Source: Coenobita brevimanus (lineage: Eukaryota > Arthropoda > Malacostraca > Decapoda > Coenobitidae). From it: DNA of 64,000 nt. A model generated the notes under the pieces. The model was not told where the DNA came from. It saw only the letters and a list, made by a program, of their open reading frames with translations, and searched no databases. Below are positions 1-12,559 of this stretch, in pieces. Position 1 is the first letter of the stretch, and each line of letters starts with the position of its first letter. The position numbers and the translations under genes were made by a program. The stretch covers positions 22,910,603-22,974,602 of the forward strand of contig CM064655.1 of NCBI GenBank assembly GCA_032717465.1. The letters run 5' to 3'.

Positions 1-328
1 CTCCTCCCTGCACGATTCCTCTCTCCTCTTCTCTCCCTCACCTTCCCCCCCCCCCTTCTCACCCTTCCCTCTCACCTTATCCTTTCCATCCTCCCTTTCT
101 TCCATCCTCCTTCCCTGCCCTCCCTCCTCTTCTTCTCCGTCCCACTACTTCTCCTCTGTCCGCCACTTCTTCCTCCTATTTTCACCCCTTCCTCCCCTCC
201 TTCTCTCCTCATCTACCTCCTCCTCTCCTCCTCCTCCTCCAGCATGCCTGCTTGCCTTTCCTACCCCCTCTGCTCTCTCCCTCACTTAAGTGCCTTCTGC
301 CCTTTCCAGGGTCCCTTCTTCCTTTCCC

Positions 329-359
<31 letters not shown>
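1..359. repeat. C/T-rich tract ending in (CA)n
   Basis: The plus strand is almost pure pyrimidine with short CTTCC/CTCCT motifs, followed by about 14 CA units at 331-359. No coding signal is visible. The strand asymmetry is typical of polypyrimidine tracts in this window. Confidence 0.8.
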
Positions 360-362
<3 letters not shown>

Positions 363-564
363 TAAGAACCTCCCAAAACAAACTAGATAAAGAAATAAAG
401 AAGCAGTAAAGGTAAAATCAGTCCGAAACTACAAATACTAAACAACTCAATCCATCGCTGTCATCACCACGCCAGTGACGCATCTATCATCTCCACCCAC
501 CTCACCTCACTAACACATCGCAAACACTGAGTTTAAACATCATCTCAAGCCAACGCCCTCCTGC
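360..564. other. unique intergenic, nothing recognised
   Basis: Ordinary mixed-composition DNA with no convincing open frame, RNA gene or repeat. Confidence 0.5.
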
Positions 565-573
565 TGTGTGTAT

Positions 574-645
<72 letters not shown>
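565..645. repeat. (TG)n microsatellite
   Basis: About 40 TG units with two early TATG interruptions. The Val-Cys open frame read through it is a repeat artefact. Confidence 0.95.
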
Positions 646-647
<2 letters not shown>

Positions 648-1250
648 GTATTTTTCACACAGGAGCTACTCTTCAGAAATGCCTAAAATTGCCTTAATAG
701 ACAGACTGCTTGCTTTACTCCACCCACCAGACCGTCATCCTATAAGCTTTGGATGCTTCCCCAGCTCTTCCTATCAAGATTGATTCCCGCGTGGCACGTT
801 AAGATTTTCGTTTACATTACTTATGCAAAGAATGTTGATTTAAAAGTTCTTGTAAGTTTATTTTGCACGGTAAATTCTTGTATTTTTTGCATGGTATGTA
901 GATATAAAAAAGGATATAAATAAAATAAGTGTCTGCTAAGCTTGTGAGAATAGGGCTTTTACGATTCTGAATAAATGAATGAATGCATGAATGAATGAGA
1001 GAAACAATGGCTTGTGGTGACTGGTTTGCACGCGCCTGACAAGGGTCGGCTGTCCTACCGCCTGTTCCAGGAATGTTGTACCTGTCATGAGTGGGAGTTG
1101 ATCTTTAGCGCCAAGGAGCACACTCTGTCACTGGAAAAGTGACACACCTTCACTCATTGGTACACATACGGGTAAGCGAGTGACAGGACTTTGAAATACA
1201 GAGTGAGGAATGTATTTAGAATCGTGCTTTGTTGGAGCGCTGTTATCTTT

Positions 1251-1252
<2 letters not shown>
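646..1252. other. unique AT-rich intergenic
   Basis: No gene is recognised. A short imperfect GAAT/ATGAATGA run lies near 970-1000. No open frame shows protein-like composition. Confidence 0.5.
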
Positions 1253-1287
<35 letters not shown>

Positions 1288-1458
1288 CCTATATAAGCCG
1301 TCGCAAGAATTCAACAACGTGTGCACATGTGAGAACACACGTCAGAACATACTATTATATTATATTTGATAACCAGCACCTAGCGGGATCGAACTCAGGC
1401 CTAGATGACTGATGAGCAAAAACGCTACCCACCCGACCACCAGAGGCCCCACCTAGGA
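1253..1458 (-). mobile_element. tRNA-headed SINE with (AC)n tail
   Basis: Read on the minus strand, a tRNA-like head begins near 1456 with an A-box-like TGGTCGGGTGG and a B-box-like GAGTTCGATCCC about 45 bases later. The body runs toward 1287 and ends directly in (AC)n at 1285-1253. These internal pol III promoter elements define tRNA-derived SINEs. It is not a functional tRNA, because no full acceptor stem pairing is evident. The boundary at the head is approximate. Confidence 0.7.
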
Positions 1459-2214
<756 letters not shown>

Positions 2215-2740
2215 AGCTTACGCATAGCCTATGTACGGTACGATTACGATTAAACACCTCTTCAACCCTCAAATCTAAAGACCCCAGACAGCCAATAATT
2301 CTCTCCACAACTCATACGAAGTGCTGACCGATTATCCCCGTACCAGTAATTAGAATGTGAGGTACTGGACAGCCCCAACTCTGCCACACCACACCTTCAC
2401 GTCGGAGGAACAGCCGGAGTTAACATCCCCTGTCATAGCCCACGGCTGATTATTGACCGGCTTAGTAGTATTACTTGTATCTCTCCTTTGACGATTTACA
2501 TTGGCTATTACACTTCAGTATTCTATTTCTAAGGTGCTTACGTTATACCGACGATTATTGTATTATCATCACACAGGAGCAAATTGGACTCTCTGACCGA
2601 AAAATTACCTGGCACGGAATAGAAAGCGGGGCTGGGAAGAACCGTCATTTCGTCGACTTAGGAAATTTAGCGACTTCTTTCTTAAATTATTTTACTTATT
2701 TAATTTCAGTATTCTGCTATGTGCTTTTAATATCCCTTTA
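2215..2740. other. unique intergenic, nothing recognised
   Basis: Mixed-composition DNA. The longest open frame (about 88 codons at 2475-2741) has no recognisable domain and no splice context that I can defend. Confidence 0.45.
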
Positions 2741-2815
2741 ATACCGATATATTAGATAAAATAACGTGCCATATGCAGATATAACGTGGCAAGGAAGAGA
2801 TGCTACAACGGTACG
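2741..2815. repeat. fragment of a MITE-like family
   Basis: Ends in GGCAAGGAAGAGATGCTAC, which resembles the right terminus of the inverted-repeat element at 10381-10703 (GGTAAGGAAGAGGTGCTAC). Internally, an ACCGATATATTAGA / GCAGATATAACGTGGCA pair suggests a partial duplication. Only one end is convincing. Confidence 0.4.
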
Positions 2816-3487
2816 TTTTTGTAGAAGGAACAGGGAAAGGCAAGCGCATCAGAAATTTCCCACTTGTCTCAGTCCCTTCCTGGATAAAAATAAATCATAT
2901 TTACGACAAGGCTACGGATCGTAAGTTTGTCTAGTACATCCTGGCCCTGCGTCCGTATTTATGAAGGTTCTCAATCAACTTTTATGAAAAACAAAGTCCA
3001 TCGCATTTAAACCATTTTCTCATGCTTTTTTTTTTTTTTTTTTTTTAATCATAATCTTGCAACCTATAGGCGGTTTTGTTCAGATTTGTGAAGAATTTTT
3101 GATCTGGATGGAATAGACAAAGACTCCATTAACTCCTTTCACAAATGGCCTCTCTTATAGTCCCAAAAATTGTGTGAAGGTAGAAAAATAAATTGACAAA
3201 TGCCCCCGTTTTCAAAGGGTTACGTACTACAGTGAATCCTTTTTCTTTTGTCGTATTTCTCACGTTATTATTCACTCTTATCCACTCGTAATAAATCTGG
3301 CAACTATAGGAGTGACGATTATACATTTTAACGCCCTCCTCCCCAGGTCTTCATTCATATCCTATTCATGCTACTGTCTTTTAGTTAAGGTAGGGGAATC
3401 CTTTCGCTGAGAAGAGGATAGGAACAACCTCCCTCAATCTCCTCTATTAAGAAAGATGCCTCCAACCCTGAATAAAACAGTATGGTG

Positions 3488-3489
<2 letters not shown>
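2816..3489. other. intergenic with (T)n
   Basis: Poly-T at 3028-3047 and otherwise unique AT-rich DNA. No gene recognised. A CCGTATTTATGAAGG motif at about 2950 recurs near 43518, hinting at a dispersed repeat. Confidence 0.5.

Positions 3490-3539
<50 letters not shown>
3490..3539. repeat. (AG)n microsatellite
   Basis: About 25 uninterrupted AG units. Confidence 0.95.
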
Positions 3540-3542
<3 letters not shown>

Positions 3543-3797
3543 TCCTCGCTTTGACGAGGCTAAGTACAAATCAGACAACCCTTTCACGTCGCCTGGTGCA
3601 CTTGGGTATTTTATTCAGGTACAGACCAGACGATTTTGTTCAGCCGAGAAAACCTCCCTAGTACTCAGAGGGAACAGAAACCAGACTACACCGAATACCA
3701 TTAACCTTTTCTATAATACCTGTACACCTGGAATTATAATTAAGGTAACACCAGACGATTTTTGTTCAGTCGAGAGAAATCCTACAAGACAATGGCC

Positions 3798-3955
3798 CTC
3801 CCTAACACCTTTTCCTAAGCGATTTATTTTGTTTACTACACTTTATTGTCCTATTCTGTGTTATATAAATCCTTTCAATACTCTGCACTAACGTACAGAA
3901 TGATATTAAACAGCCATAGCCAAAAATAAATCGCTAAGGAAAAGGTGTTAGGGAG
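3798..3955. mobile_element. MITE-like hairpin element
   Basis: Near-perfect terminal inverted repeats of about 33 bp: CTCCCTAACACCTTTTCCTA at 3798 and its reverse complement ending at 3955, with about one mismatch. They enclose roughly 90 bp of AT-rich DNA. Too short to encode a transposase, so non-autonomous. Related termini occur at 10381-10703. Confidence 0.8.
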
Positions 3956-4164
3956 CCTCCTTACGCGATGAGAATACTGGCCAGAGACTTAAGGACTTTT
4001 ATGAATCCCGGGGCCCAGCAGTGGCAGTTCAAGGAAGGAATAAAAATCTCAGCCGTCAATTATTTTTCCCAGGGTTATCGCCTGTCCATCACCCCTTAGC
4101 GAGGACAGCATTAGGCCTTAATTTATACTAACTCCTTCATTGCCAGGGCTTAGGGTTATAGATG

Positions 4165-4500
4165 CTAGGATGGACGTGACATTTACTTACATCTATATAA
4201 ATTCTAGGATCTTTTGAAGGACTGCTGTGAGAGGGAGAGGAGGGGGGGAAAGGAAAGAAAAGTGAGGGTGAGGGGGAGGGAGGGAGCGGAATAGGAGATG
4301 GAGGAGAGGAACAGAGAAAAGAAGAAGGGAGAAAAAAGGGCAAGTAGGTTCTGAATGCCAAGATGGACGTGACACATCTAAATTTGGGAGTCTTTTGAAG
4401 GCTTGTTGTGACAGGTAGAGAGGGGGGGGAGGGGGACAGGGGGTGGTTTGGAGGGAAGAGGAGGGAGAGAGGACGTGGAGTGGAGGGGGAAGGGAGGTAG
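4165..4500. repeat. 192-bp direct repeat with purine-rich filler
   Basis: GATGGACGTGACA plus CTTTTGAAGG...TGTGA recurs with a period near 192 bp (copies from about 4168 and 4360). Each copy is followed by a G/A-rich tract of GGGAGAGG motifs. Apparent minus-strand Pro/Ser-rich open frames come from the purine bias. Confidence 0.65.
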
Positions 4501-4639
4501 AGTCCTATTACTGATGTCATGTTGAACGGGATGTGGGAATTTAGTACGAGTCGAATGAAAAAATAGACGGACAGATAAAGACAGATAAATATGTTGGATG
4601 TGATGTTAGGATATAGCATTTGGTAGGAGACAGGTAGAT

Positions 4640-5340
4640 AGATACAGATAGACAGCTACAGCTACACAGCTTAAGAGTAGATAGCTAGATAGATAGATAG
4701 GCCAGACTTAGATACCTTACTGATGAGTCGAGATATGTAACGAAAGACACAGACAGGCAAAAAATAAAAAAATACAGATATGCAGAGAGATCAACTGGCA
4801 GACAGAGAGACGAGCAGGTGGATCGATAGACAGACAAATATTCAGAAAAGTAAAGACTGATAGATTTATATACAGAAGGGAAGGCAGGATGAGTATAGTT
4901 AAGAATTTATCTCTTATGGTTCCTAGACAGGCAAGCAAGCAGAGATGGCTATATATACTGTAGATGAACACCTGTAAAAAAAGAAAGACAGATAAATGGA
5001 CAAATTTACTGATAAACAAACTGGCTGTTAGACTCACGGATACGTAAAGAGTTATGCATATAAAGATTAAACAGAAAGATGGACTGATAAGACAGACAGA
5101 TGGATAGATAGAGAGACAGAAAGACAGACAAGAAGGTAGGTAGGTAGGAAGGTAAGAAAGTTGGTAGATAGGTAGTTATGCTGATACTCTTACTAATCAT
5201 ATATTTAGACAGATAAAGACAGACAGGCAAACAAATAGATGGAAAGACAGGCGATGCACTGACAGGTGAACAGACAGTCCAGGAGATTAAATTACTAATA
5301 CGCAAACAGCCAAAGAGAGAAGACAGGCAAACTAAGATAA
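4640..5340. repeat. degenerate ACAGATAGATA-rich tract
   Basis: Long imperfect mixture of GATA, GACA and AGGTAGGTA units with no stable higher-order period. The minus-strand Ser/Leu/Cys-rich frames over it have no recognisable domain. Confidence 0.8.
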
Positions 5341-6044
5341 GCAGGACTTCAGTCAAGCATCTCTCCATCTCGTACACAATCTACCTCTTCTCGCTAACTT
5401 AAACCCCCTTGACGGTAGGTACCCAATCAGATGCTTTGTTCTGGCTATCTTCAGACCATTTTATTCGTGTGGGAAGCACCTGACATCTGAAAGGCTAAAT
5501 TAAATAAGTTGCAACCCTGAAAGAAGAGGGTGTTTCAGCTGGAGAAAATCGTCTGAAAAAAAGGTAACTGAAGTGGGTTAGTAAAATTATACAGTATCAT
5601 TATCAGTAAATAATACGGTATAATTAACTCAGTTTTGATAATAAACACTCCCAGGTAGGATGCATTACGTGATATTTAGAGAATGCCAGCTGCCTCATCC
5701 ACCAATCAACCAGACGCCCCCCGGAAGCGTCCACCAGTCACCCATAAGGAGAGAAAAGCAAAACCCTGGACCTGGAGAGCAAGAAAACCTGTTCTATGAG
5801 TGTCGGAAGTTCGGTATGTATTAGTGTGTGTGAAGCCCCTGGAAGACGTCCCTCCTCATCGATAATTTGTGACGTTTGAATCCCTCGGTGGTGACTCCTG
5901 GTAATCTTGCTTTATTGGCCACTGTCTTCAGGGGCACGGCAGGGGTGGGGGTCGTGGCAGGGGTGGCTTGAGACGATCGTGGCACCCCCTGAATGCTTGG
6001 AAGGTGACTTGGGGTGACAGGGAGTGAGGGATGGCATGGAAGGT
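5341..6044. other. intergenic, nothing recognised
   Basis: Contains one copy of the dispersed CAGACNATTTTATTC motif near 5454, preceded by AACCCCCTTGAC near 5401, probably a remnant of the AACCCCTTCA family described at 10843-11043. No coding evidence. Confidence 0.45.
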
Positions 6045-6525
6045 TGAGAGATTAGTGGTGAGAATGTGGGGTTAAGGATGGGAAATGAAGAGAGTGAGTT
6101 GAGCAGAAATGAGAGGTGGTGGTGAGGTGAGGGAGGTGAAAGGAGGTGAGGGTAGTGGAAAGAGGTGAAGGTGGAAGGAGGTGAGGGAGGTGAAAGGTGA
6201 TGGAAGTGGCAGGAGGTGAGGAAGGTAAAAGGTGACTAAGGTGGAAGAAGGAGAGGGAAGTGAGAGAAGGTGGAGGAAATGAAAAGTGAAGGTGGAAGGT
6301 GAAGATGGTGGAAGGAGGTGAGGGAGGAGGAAGCATGTGTAAGGTGAAAGAAATGAGAGAGGTGGAAGGAGGTGAGGAACGTGGATGGAGGTGTGGGAGG
6401 TGGAAGAGAGGTGTGGGAGGTGGAAGGAGGTGAAGGACGTGGAAAGAAGTGGAAGGGGATGAGGAAATGTAGAAATACGTCATCGTAATGAAGGGATAAA
6501 TACTGAGAGACAATACTACTTACGA

Positions 6526-6565
<40 letters not shown>
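6045..6565. repeat. purine-rich GGTGAGGAAGGTGGAA minisatellite and (AAT)n
   Basis: From 6050 to 6470 the plus strand repeats variants of GAGGTGGAAGGAGGTGAGGG with a loose period near 18-21 bp. (AAT)13 follows at 6526-6565. Pyrimidine-rich open frames on the minus strand are artefacts. Confidence 0.8.
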
Positions 6566-7866
6566 GACATGCTGTTCACTTACCTGCTCCTCGGCTCTCA
6601 AGGTGATGCCAGAGGGGCAAAAAGGAACCACTCTGCCTGAAAACATGAAAAGGAAATATAAACAACAGAACCAAAACAGGGCATGAAAAGGATGAGAAAA
6701 TCCGGCAGAGACGAAGGAATATTTTAGAACTATCGTCTACCTATCAAAATTCCCTTATTACCGAACGGCTTCTCTTTGGAAATCGCTTCACCAGTTTAGT
6801 ACTCCCCCCCCAAGACTTCGACCCAAAACAGTTCAAATCAGACTGTTGGATTTTTTTTTTTTTTTTTTTCATGAATGGAGGCACTTGTACTCTGGTATAT
6901 GGAATGTTTTCCTATATTAATTTTTTTTTCCTCCCTATGTTCATCTATAAAAAAAAAGGGAGGGGGGGAGCCCTTTATATAACGTCTTGAATCCAAGCGA
7001 TGACCATTTTAGTTTACCTTTTTGACACCATTTATAAAAACCTCTTGAATCCTCTTTGTCGTTAAAAATACTTCCCCTGTTCACTGTTCTCAGGCTCCAA
7101 AAATGACGCGTGAGACTAAGCACACGCCAAGACCACTCTGTCGGAAGGCGTTATCAAGGAACATTATCACGAATATAGGGAAAAATGGTCACGAATACAG
7201 GGAAAAATGGTCACGAACACAGGGAAAAAAGAGGGGAGGGGAGGGGAGGGGTCATTTAGTAAAGAATTAGCAGATCATGGAGCATTTGAAAGCAGCATCT
7301 TTACTATCAGGATTCAGATCTGCACTATAATGAGTCAAACAAGAGATAACGATGGACCACTCTATCGGAAAGCGTGTCAAGGATTTCAAGGCTCTCGAAC
7401 AAGAGCTGAAGTGAAGTGAGCTGAAATGACAAGGTGTGCTCACGATTAGCAGGCCAGCCTTAGTGTTTGCGTGAAAGCATAAACAAATACACTCGCCCAA
7501 ATATAGCAGGGGTGTAAACAGCTTGGGTAAAAGCGCCAGTCATGGATATTTTCGTTTGCGTGTCTCGGGCGGGTTTTAGAATAGCCTGGTGTTGCCGATA
7601 CCGGATATATTGACCTTTCAACGTCGGGTATACAGAGTCGAAGCTTTGTGTTTTCCTTAAGGTTTTAATTGTATAACTTTAACTAAATAAATAATGAAAC
7701 TGCTGTATTAATATTTTAGTATAATATGTAACTTTAATAAACGCTACAGAATACTTTTATGGATCTTTTTCACTAGGCTTTCTGTTGATAGCTTCTACTT
7801 TTGTGCTTTCTATTTCCTATCATAATCATGTTATCTACCGCACTGAAATGGTGGAAAACTGATCTA
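6566..7866. other. intergenic with short tandem repeat
   Basis: Poly-T at about 6851-6869. A 24-26 bp unit (GGGAAAAATGGTCACGAATACA) is present about three times at 7165-7230. No recognisable gene; the short open frames at 7207-7500 overlap each other on both strands and match nothing I know. Confidence 0.5.
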
Positions 7867-8100
7867 AGATGACGTCAGCAATGGTGATAGTGATGGTGTG
7901 ATGATAGTGATGATGTAAAGATGATAAAGATGATATTGATGGTGTGATGATAGTGATGATGTGACGATGACGATATTGATGATGATGACATTGATGGCGC
8001 TATTGATGACGGTGTTGCTGATACTAATAGTGACGATAACTATGCCCATGCTGATTATTAAGGCGATGAATGACGACGATGAAGATGACGATATAGAGTT
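7867..8100. repeat. imperfect (GAT)n/(GATGATAGT)n tract
   Basis: Degenerate trinucleotide repeat with GGTGTGATGATAGTGATGATG recurring near 7890 and 7940. Low-complexity open frames only. Confidence 0.8.
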
Positions 8101-8394
8101 TCGTGCCAGGGAGCAGTAACATTCCCTCCCAATAACATGAAAGTAGCACAGTTACCCACGCAACAATGGAAGCAAGCCAGACCGACATATATAAAAGGCC
8201 AGTATCAATTTTCCACGCCGCTCATAAACATTTTATTCCGTGTTTCGCTATATCTGACGGGCAAAATTAGCAGCATCATTTTCTCTCATTGATCTGTACA
8301 AAATCATAGTAAAGATTTATATATACATGACGCACTAGAAAAAACGGAACATGGTATATACTGAATGTTTTTGCGTATTCTCGTCTCTTAAATT

Positions 8395-8398
<4 letters not shown>

Positions 8399-8447
<49 letters not shown>
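8399..8447. repeat. (GA)n microsatellite
   Basis: About 24 GA units. Confidence 0.95.
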
Positions 8448-8448
<1 letters not shown>

Positions 8449-8549
8449 CGGGTTAAATCCCTCCATACAAGTGATTCAGGAGTGTAATCCAGGTGTTAAG
8501 GAAGATGTAATGGGTAGGATCAGTGGCTGACGCAATGATACCAAGGGCC

Positions 8550-8976
8550 GGGGGGGGGGGGACGGGAGCAGGGATTAGAAGAAGGAGGAGAAAGACGAGG
8601 AGAAGGAGGAGAAGAACGAGAACGATGGCTGGAAGGTAATAAGCAGAAGCACCAAGAGAAAGAGAGGGAAGAGGAGAAAGAAGAAATGGGAGGGGAGGAC
8701 GAAGAGAATACTGATGCAGTAGTAGGGTTGATGTACGAAAGAGGAGGAGGAGGAGATGATGAAGAAAGAAGACGAAGAAGGAAGGCAAAAATAATGAATG
8801 GAAATGAAGTAGTTGGCAAGGAAAAATTATCAGAAGCAGGAGACGACGGAGAAGAAAGAGAAGGGAAAAAAGAAGAGGAAGTGAGACGGAGGGAGGATGA
8901 TAAGTAGAGGAAAAAAATATGCATAACAATTGGCTGGCTGGCAGGGAAGAATGGAGAGATAAAGACGAGGAACCAG

Positions 8977-9008
<32 letters not shown>

Positions 9009-9009
9009 A

Positions 9010-9047
<38 letters not shown>

Positions 9048-9390
9048 AATGATGATGAAGATGATGATGATGATGAGAAGGAGGAGGAGGAGGAGGAGGA
9101 GGAGGAGGGGGAGGAGAAGACGAAGAAGAGAATAAGAAAGGCGAAAAGATCATGACAGAGAATATATAGAATAAAACGGATAATCGAATAAAATATTTTA
9201 ACAAAGATAAATTTAATAAAACAAATAGAGCATAGGAAGGAGAAGATGAACGAGTATAAGGAAAAAGAGGACCAAGAAGGAGAATATGCAGAAAAAAAAA
9301 AAGAAAAGAAAAATGTGGTTGGTCAGCAGAGAAGTAGCAAAAGAGGAGGAGGAGGAGGGGGAGGAGGAATATAAAAAACAACACGCGACT
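8550..9390. repeat. polypurine tract with (GAT)n and (GAG)n
   Basis: Nearly 800 bp of A/G-dominated plus strand. Includes a G9 run near 8550, (GAT)n at 8979-9075 with a few GAA/AAT interruptions, and (GAG)n at 9076-9111. The acidic Asp/Glu-rich frame at 8919-9155 is a translation of the repeat and is rejected as a gene. Confidence 0.85.
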
Positions 9391-9686
9391 GGGTATGAAA
9401 GATTAATTCATAAAGCAAGTTGAAGATTTTCCAGCATAATTTTTTCCTACCTCTAGATGATTTTCTTCACGTTAGGGAAAATGTTTCAAGCTGAAGGAGA
9501 TAGATATAGCCTTGATAGCCTCATCAGTATTAGAGGTCCATCAAAATCTGATTAAAATCGTCTACAGGTAACAAGAACAAGATAAAAGAAGTTCCCACAA
9601 GGGTAAAAGAGGGGCAAGAACAGGAGCAAGGGCGGTGGGAGGCTGGCAAGACAAATGGTGACACTATCATTGGTGATTTATCGGTG

Positions 9687-9688
<2 letters not shown>
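9391..9688. other. intergenic, nothing recognised
   Basis: Mixed-composition sequence with no support for genes or repeats. Confidence 0.45.
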
Positions 9689-9759
<71 letters not shown>

Positions 9760-9770
9760 AAAAAAAAAAA
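9689..9770. repeat. (GT)n(GA)n(A)n microsatellite
   Basis: About 24 GT units, 11 GA units, then poly-A. Confidence 0.95.
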
Positions 9771-9887
9771 TCATACATCATATACGAGTTGTACGCCGAA
9801 ATAAAAGATCCTGTCTTTATGCAAGTAGAATAATACAACAGAAGGCTCTCTCACTCCAAGCCTTCTGACAGTAGACCATGCATGAAA

Positions 9888-9888
<1 letters not shown>

Positions 9889-9930
<42 letters not shown>

Positions 9931-10179
9931 GCTCGCTGGTGCAGTGGTAACGTTCCCGCTTGCCAACTGGTGGACGGGAGATCGCGCCTCGCTCAGGTTG
10001 CGAAAAGTTTCACTGACGAAGTGGGTGGTTACTGTCCCCCTCGAGCAAGGGGACGGATGTGTGCGTGTGTGAAGGTCACAGCCTTGCCCTTAGATCGGAC
10101 TATATGAGCTCTCAGCTCCATTCCGGGAGGGTAAAAGCTGACCATCACGACCATCAAGTGATCCTGACCGACCCGGTGA

Positions 10180-10211
<32 letters not shown>
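9889..10211 (+). mobile_element. tRNA-headed SINE between two (CA)n tracts
   Basis: (CA)n at 9889-9929 directly precedes a tRNA-like head starting at 9930, with A-box-like TGGTGCAGTGG and a weaker B-box-like GAGATCGCGCC. The body has no open frame and ends at ...GTGAATT, directly followed by (AC)n at 10183-10210. The insert of about 253 bp fits SINE size. The flanking (CA)n on both sides may be a target duplication plus a tail, which the sequence alone cannot separate. Confidence 0.75.
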
Positions 10212-10212
<1 letters not shown>

Positions 10213-10380
10213 CAGAGAACCATTAATGGGTGAAATACTTAAAGGAAATTTGTTGGGAAAGTTAGAAAGCAGAACTAAATGGGAAGTAATAAATCGATAA
10301 GCATTCAAAGCGCATTACGACACGCAGGGAATACGGGGGTAATAGGTCTTTTCATCTCCTGTGCACTAATTTACCGTATC

Positions 10381-10703
10381 AGCACCTCCTCCTAAGCGAT
10401 TTAATTTGCATATTACAACTAAATATTTTCTTCACTGACTCTAGGGATTTCGTTGCAACTCTTCCTCAGCAATTTATTCTGTAGTTTACATTATTGATAT
10501 CCTCTTGTGTTGTACCAAAGCTAGTTATATCGATATCAAACAATCAAAACCATACAAAGGAATATTTCGGCGTCGTATGCAAAATAACTCGCTAAGGAAG
10601 AAATGCTACGAAGTTTTCTTTAATATCGACACAGAATGTATTATAAACACAGTAAATATTAACAAAACACATACAGAAAAAAAAGTGGTAAGGAAGAGGT
10701 GCT
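10381..10703. mobile_element. nested MITE-like inverted repeats
   Basis: Outer inverted repeats (AGCACCTCCTCCTAAGCGAT at 10381; reverse-complementary copy ending near 10703) enclose a second, inner pair (10454-10490 and 10579-10613) with the same core, TCCT(C/T)AGC(A/G)ATTTA. This looks like one element inserted in a relative, or a duplicated terminus. The core matches the termini of the element at 3798-3955. Confidence 0.7.
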
Positions 10704-10842
10704 ACGGAACATCTTAACTCCTTGGCGATATGCTTACTTAAATTTTGCTTCTTCCATGTGATTATATTCAGATCAGGAAATTAACCATCTAACGAGGGGT
10801 TAATGAGGCTGTATATAACCCCTGATGTTTAAGTAGTCTCCC

Positions 10843-11043
10843 TTAACCACTTCAGCTCGATGGCGCACTTTTCATATTAGCAATCGTCCCACAAAAACTT
10901 CATTTACCTATTTTATTTTTGTAATAAGGCGATTAAGTGAGGATACATCTAACCCCTCTAATTGGAAAAGACCCCCTGAGCTAAATAAAATCACCCAGAG
11001 ATAGCAATAAGGTGTAAAATAAGCCCTCGTGTTGAAGGGGTTA
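10843..11043. mobile_element. MITE-like element, AACCCCTTCA termini
   Basis: Begins TTAACCACTTCAGCTCGATGG and ends with the imperfect inverse, CTCGTGTTGAAGGGGTTA. Inside on the minus strand is the dispersed GGTGATTTTATTTAGCTCAG motif, followed by GAGGGGTTAGATG. About 201 bp, non-coding. At least a dozen partial relatives are scattered through the window (see findings). Confidence 0.65.
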
Positions 11044-11045
11044 GG

Positions 11046-11345
11046 CTGAATATAACTGGTTGTTGTTGCAATTGCTCAACCACGGAGGAACAAACCCGTC
11101 GATCACAGGTAAGCAACTATTTGTGTGGGGTAGTCCTACAGGTACAGTCCAGTATATAATCGTGCAGGGAATCGGTGTCCTTATATGGTATACAGTGCCT
11201 TGCCAGGGTCGGGCTAGGGTCCTTCCCCAAAGAGAGGTGCATGGAGATATGAGGAGGTTTGGCTCTAGGACGGACGCCACAGATACATCGTTCCTCCCGG
11301 AGTAAACAGTGCCACCACGTGTAGGCCCCTCGTCAGCGCCATAAT
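11046..11345 (-). mobile_element. possible retroposon with (CAA)n tail
   Basis: Non-repetitive 300 bp block with balanced composition. Read on the minus strand it ends in GCAATTGCAACAACAACC, a simple tail like that of the 62.2-62.6 kb block. A 106-codon open frame is present on the minus strand, but I recognise no domain. Retroposon status is inferred from the tail only. Confidence 0.35.
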
Positions 11346-11996
11346 CGCTTGGAAACAGCAATAAGGTAGATAAATAAATAAATGAATACGTAAATAATCA
11401 AAAAGTGAATAATAAAATAAAATGAAACAGGATAAAAAGACTTCCTCTGCCTGAAGTAGTTAACAGTGAATCACCTGTATTTACCTGGATGGCGGCGGTC
11501 CAAACTGCGTGATCGGCATTCAGGAGGGGGTCACTGATCACCCGGCAATTAAGCAGCTTTTACGACCGTCTTACCTGATACCGGGGCCAACGTCATGTCA
11601 GGCTGGAAAAAAAAAAAAAATAAAAATAAAAGAAAGAAAGAAAAGAAGTTCGAGAGGTGCATAATAGTTCGTGTTCTTCTCTTCCTTCTTAATGATTTAG
11701 CTTGGAATTAAAAACATGTAGGCGTGGGAAGATCTCTTGGCATTTTCCTCATCCTTCCCGTTATTCATTTTCACTTGACTTTTGCCACCCAAGACGACAA
11801 AACTCAGCTTTATAGAGACTTTGCGAACTGGAGAAGAAAATTAAATCTGACATACGCATAATCATTCGTATTCTCATTGGTACAAGAAATTTTCGTGGCG
11901 TTTCTTCTTTAATATATTACTTTCTTCATATTACTATACATAAGAAACTTGGTAGGAGAAAATATGAAAACAGTGAAATATTGAAAGCTGTGTAAT

Positions 11997-11998
<2 letters not shown>
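11346..11998. other. AT-rich intergenic
   Basis: Poly-A rich segment near 11606-11640; no gene or RNA recognised. Confidence 0.5.
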
Positions 11999-12038
<40 letters not shown>

Positions 12039-12113
12039 CAGGCTCTCATCACTAATTTATTTTGTTAAGGAAATTCCGAGACAGGCACCACTATTAATTA
12101 ACGACATTTATCA

Positions 12114-12152
<39 letters not shown>
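11999..12152. repeat. (GT)n and inverted (CA)n pair
   Basis: (GT)18 at 11999-12034 and (CA)18 at 12115-12152, separated by 80 bp. The two are complementary in the same strand and could fold into a hairpin. Confidence 0.9.
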
Positions 12153-12154
<2 letters not shown>

Positions 12155-12559
12155 TCACCCCTCCCCCTCACACTCATTTATCTACAACAGCCTTCAAGAT
12201 TTCACTGTTTTCTTATTTTCTCTCCTGTCAAGAACACAAGCGGCTCCTTCGTGAAGTCCGTTCATTCAAGTCAATTTGCTTATCCTAGCATCTTGCCACT
12301 TTTGTAAATTCATAGTACGCGGAGTGGGTGTGCAGTTTTATTTATATTCGGGAAAGCCAAGTGGAAATCAGGAAGCGTATTTACAAGTGCCTTACCTTCT
12401 CATGGTATTGACAACTCTATTTTGTTACAGCTAAATCCATATGATTTTATTCAGCTGAGACCAATGCATAAACAGACAAACAAAAAATACAGAAGTAAAA
12501 AAAAATGTTAAAAAAAAAAAAAGACCAGAGAAATTAATTTTAAAAATTGGGCTCAACGG
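12153..12559. other. intergenic with one dispersed motif copy
   Basis: Contains ATGATTTTATTCAGCTGAG near 12441, one of the best copies of the dispersed motif. A-rich run near 12496-12525. Confidence 0.5.

Noticed and set aside
7867..8100. Regulatory element cluster of GATA/GATG motifs
   Set aside because: Explained more simply as a degenerate trinucleotide repeat.
8919..9155. Acidic Asp/Glu-rich open frame
   Set aside because: It is the reading of (GAT)n and (GAG)n inside a polypurine tract; no domain or splice context.
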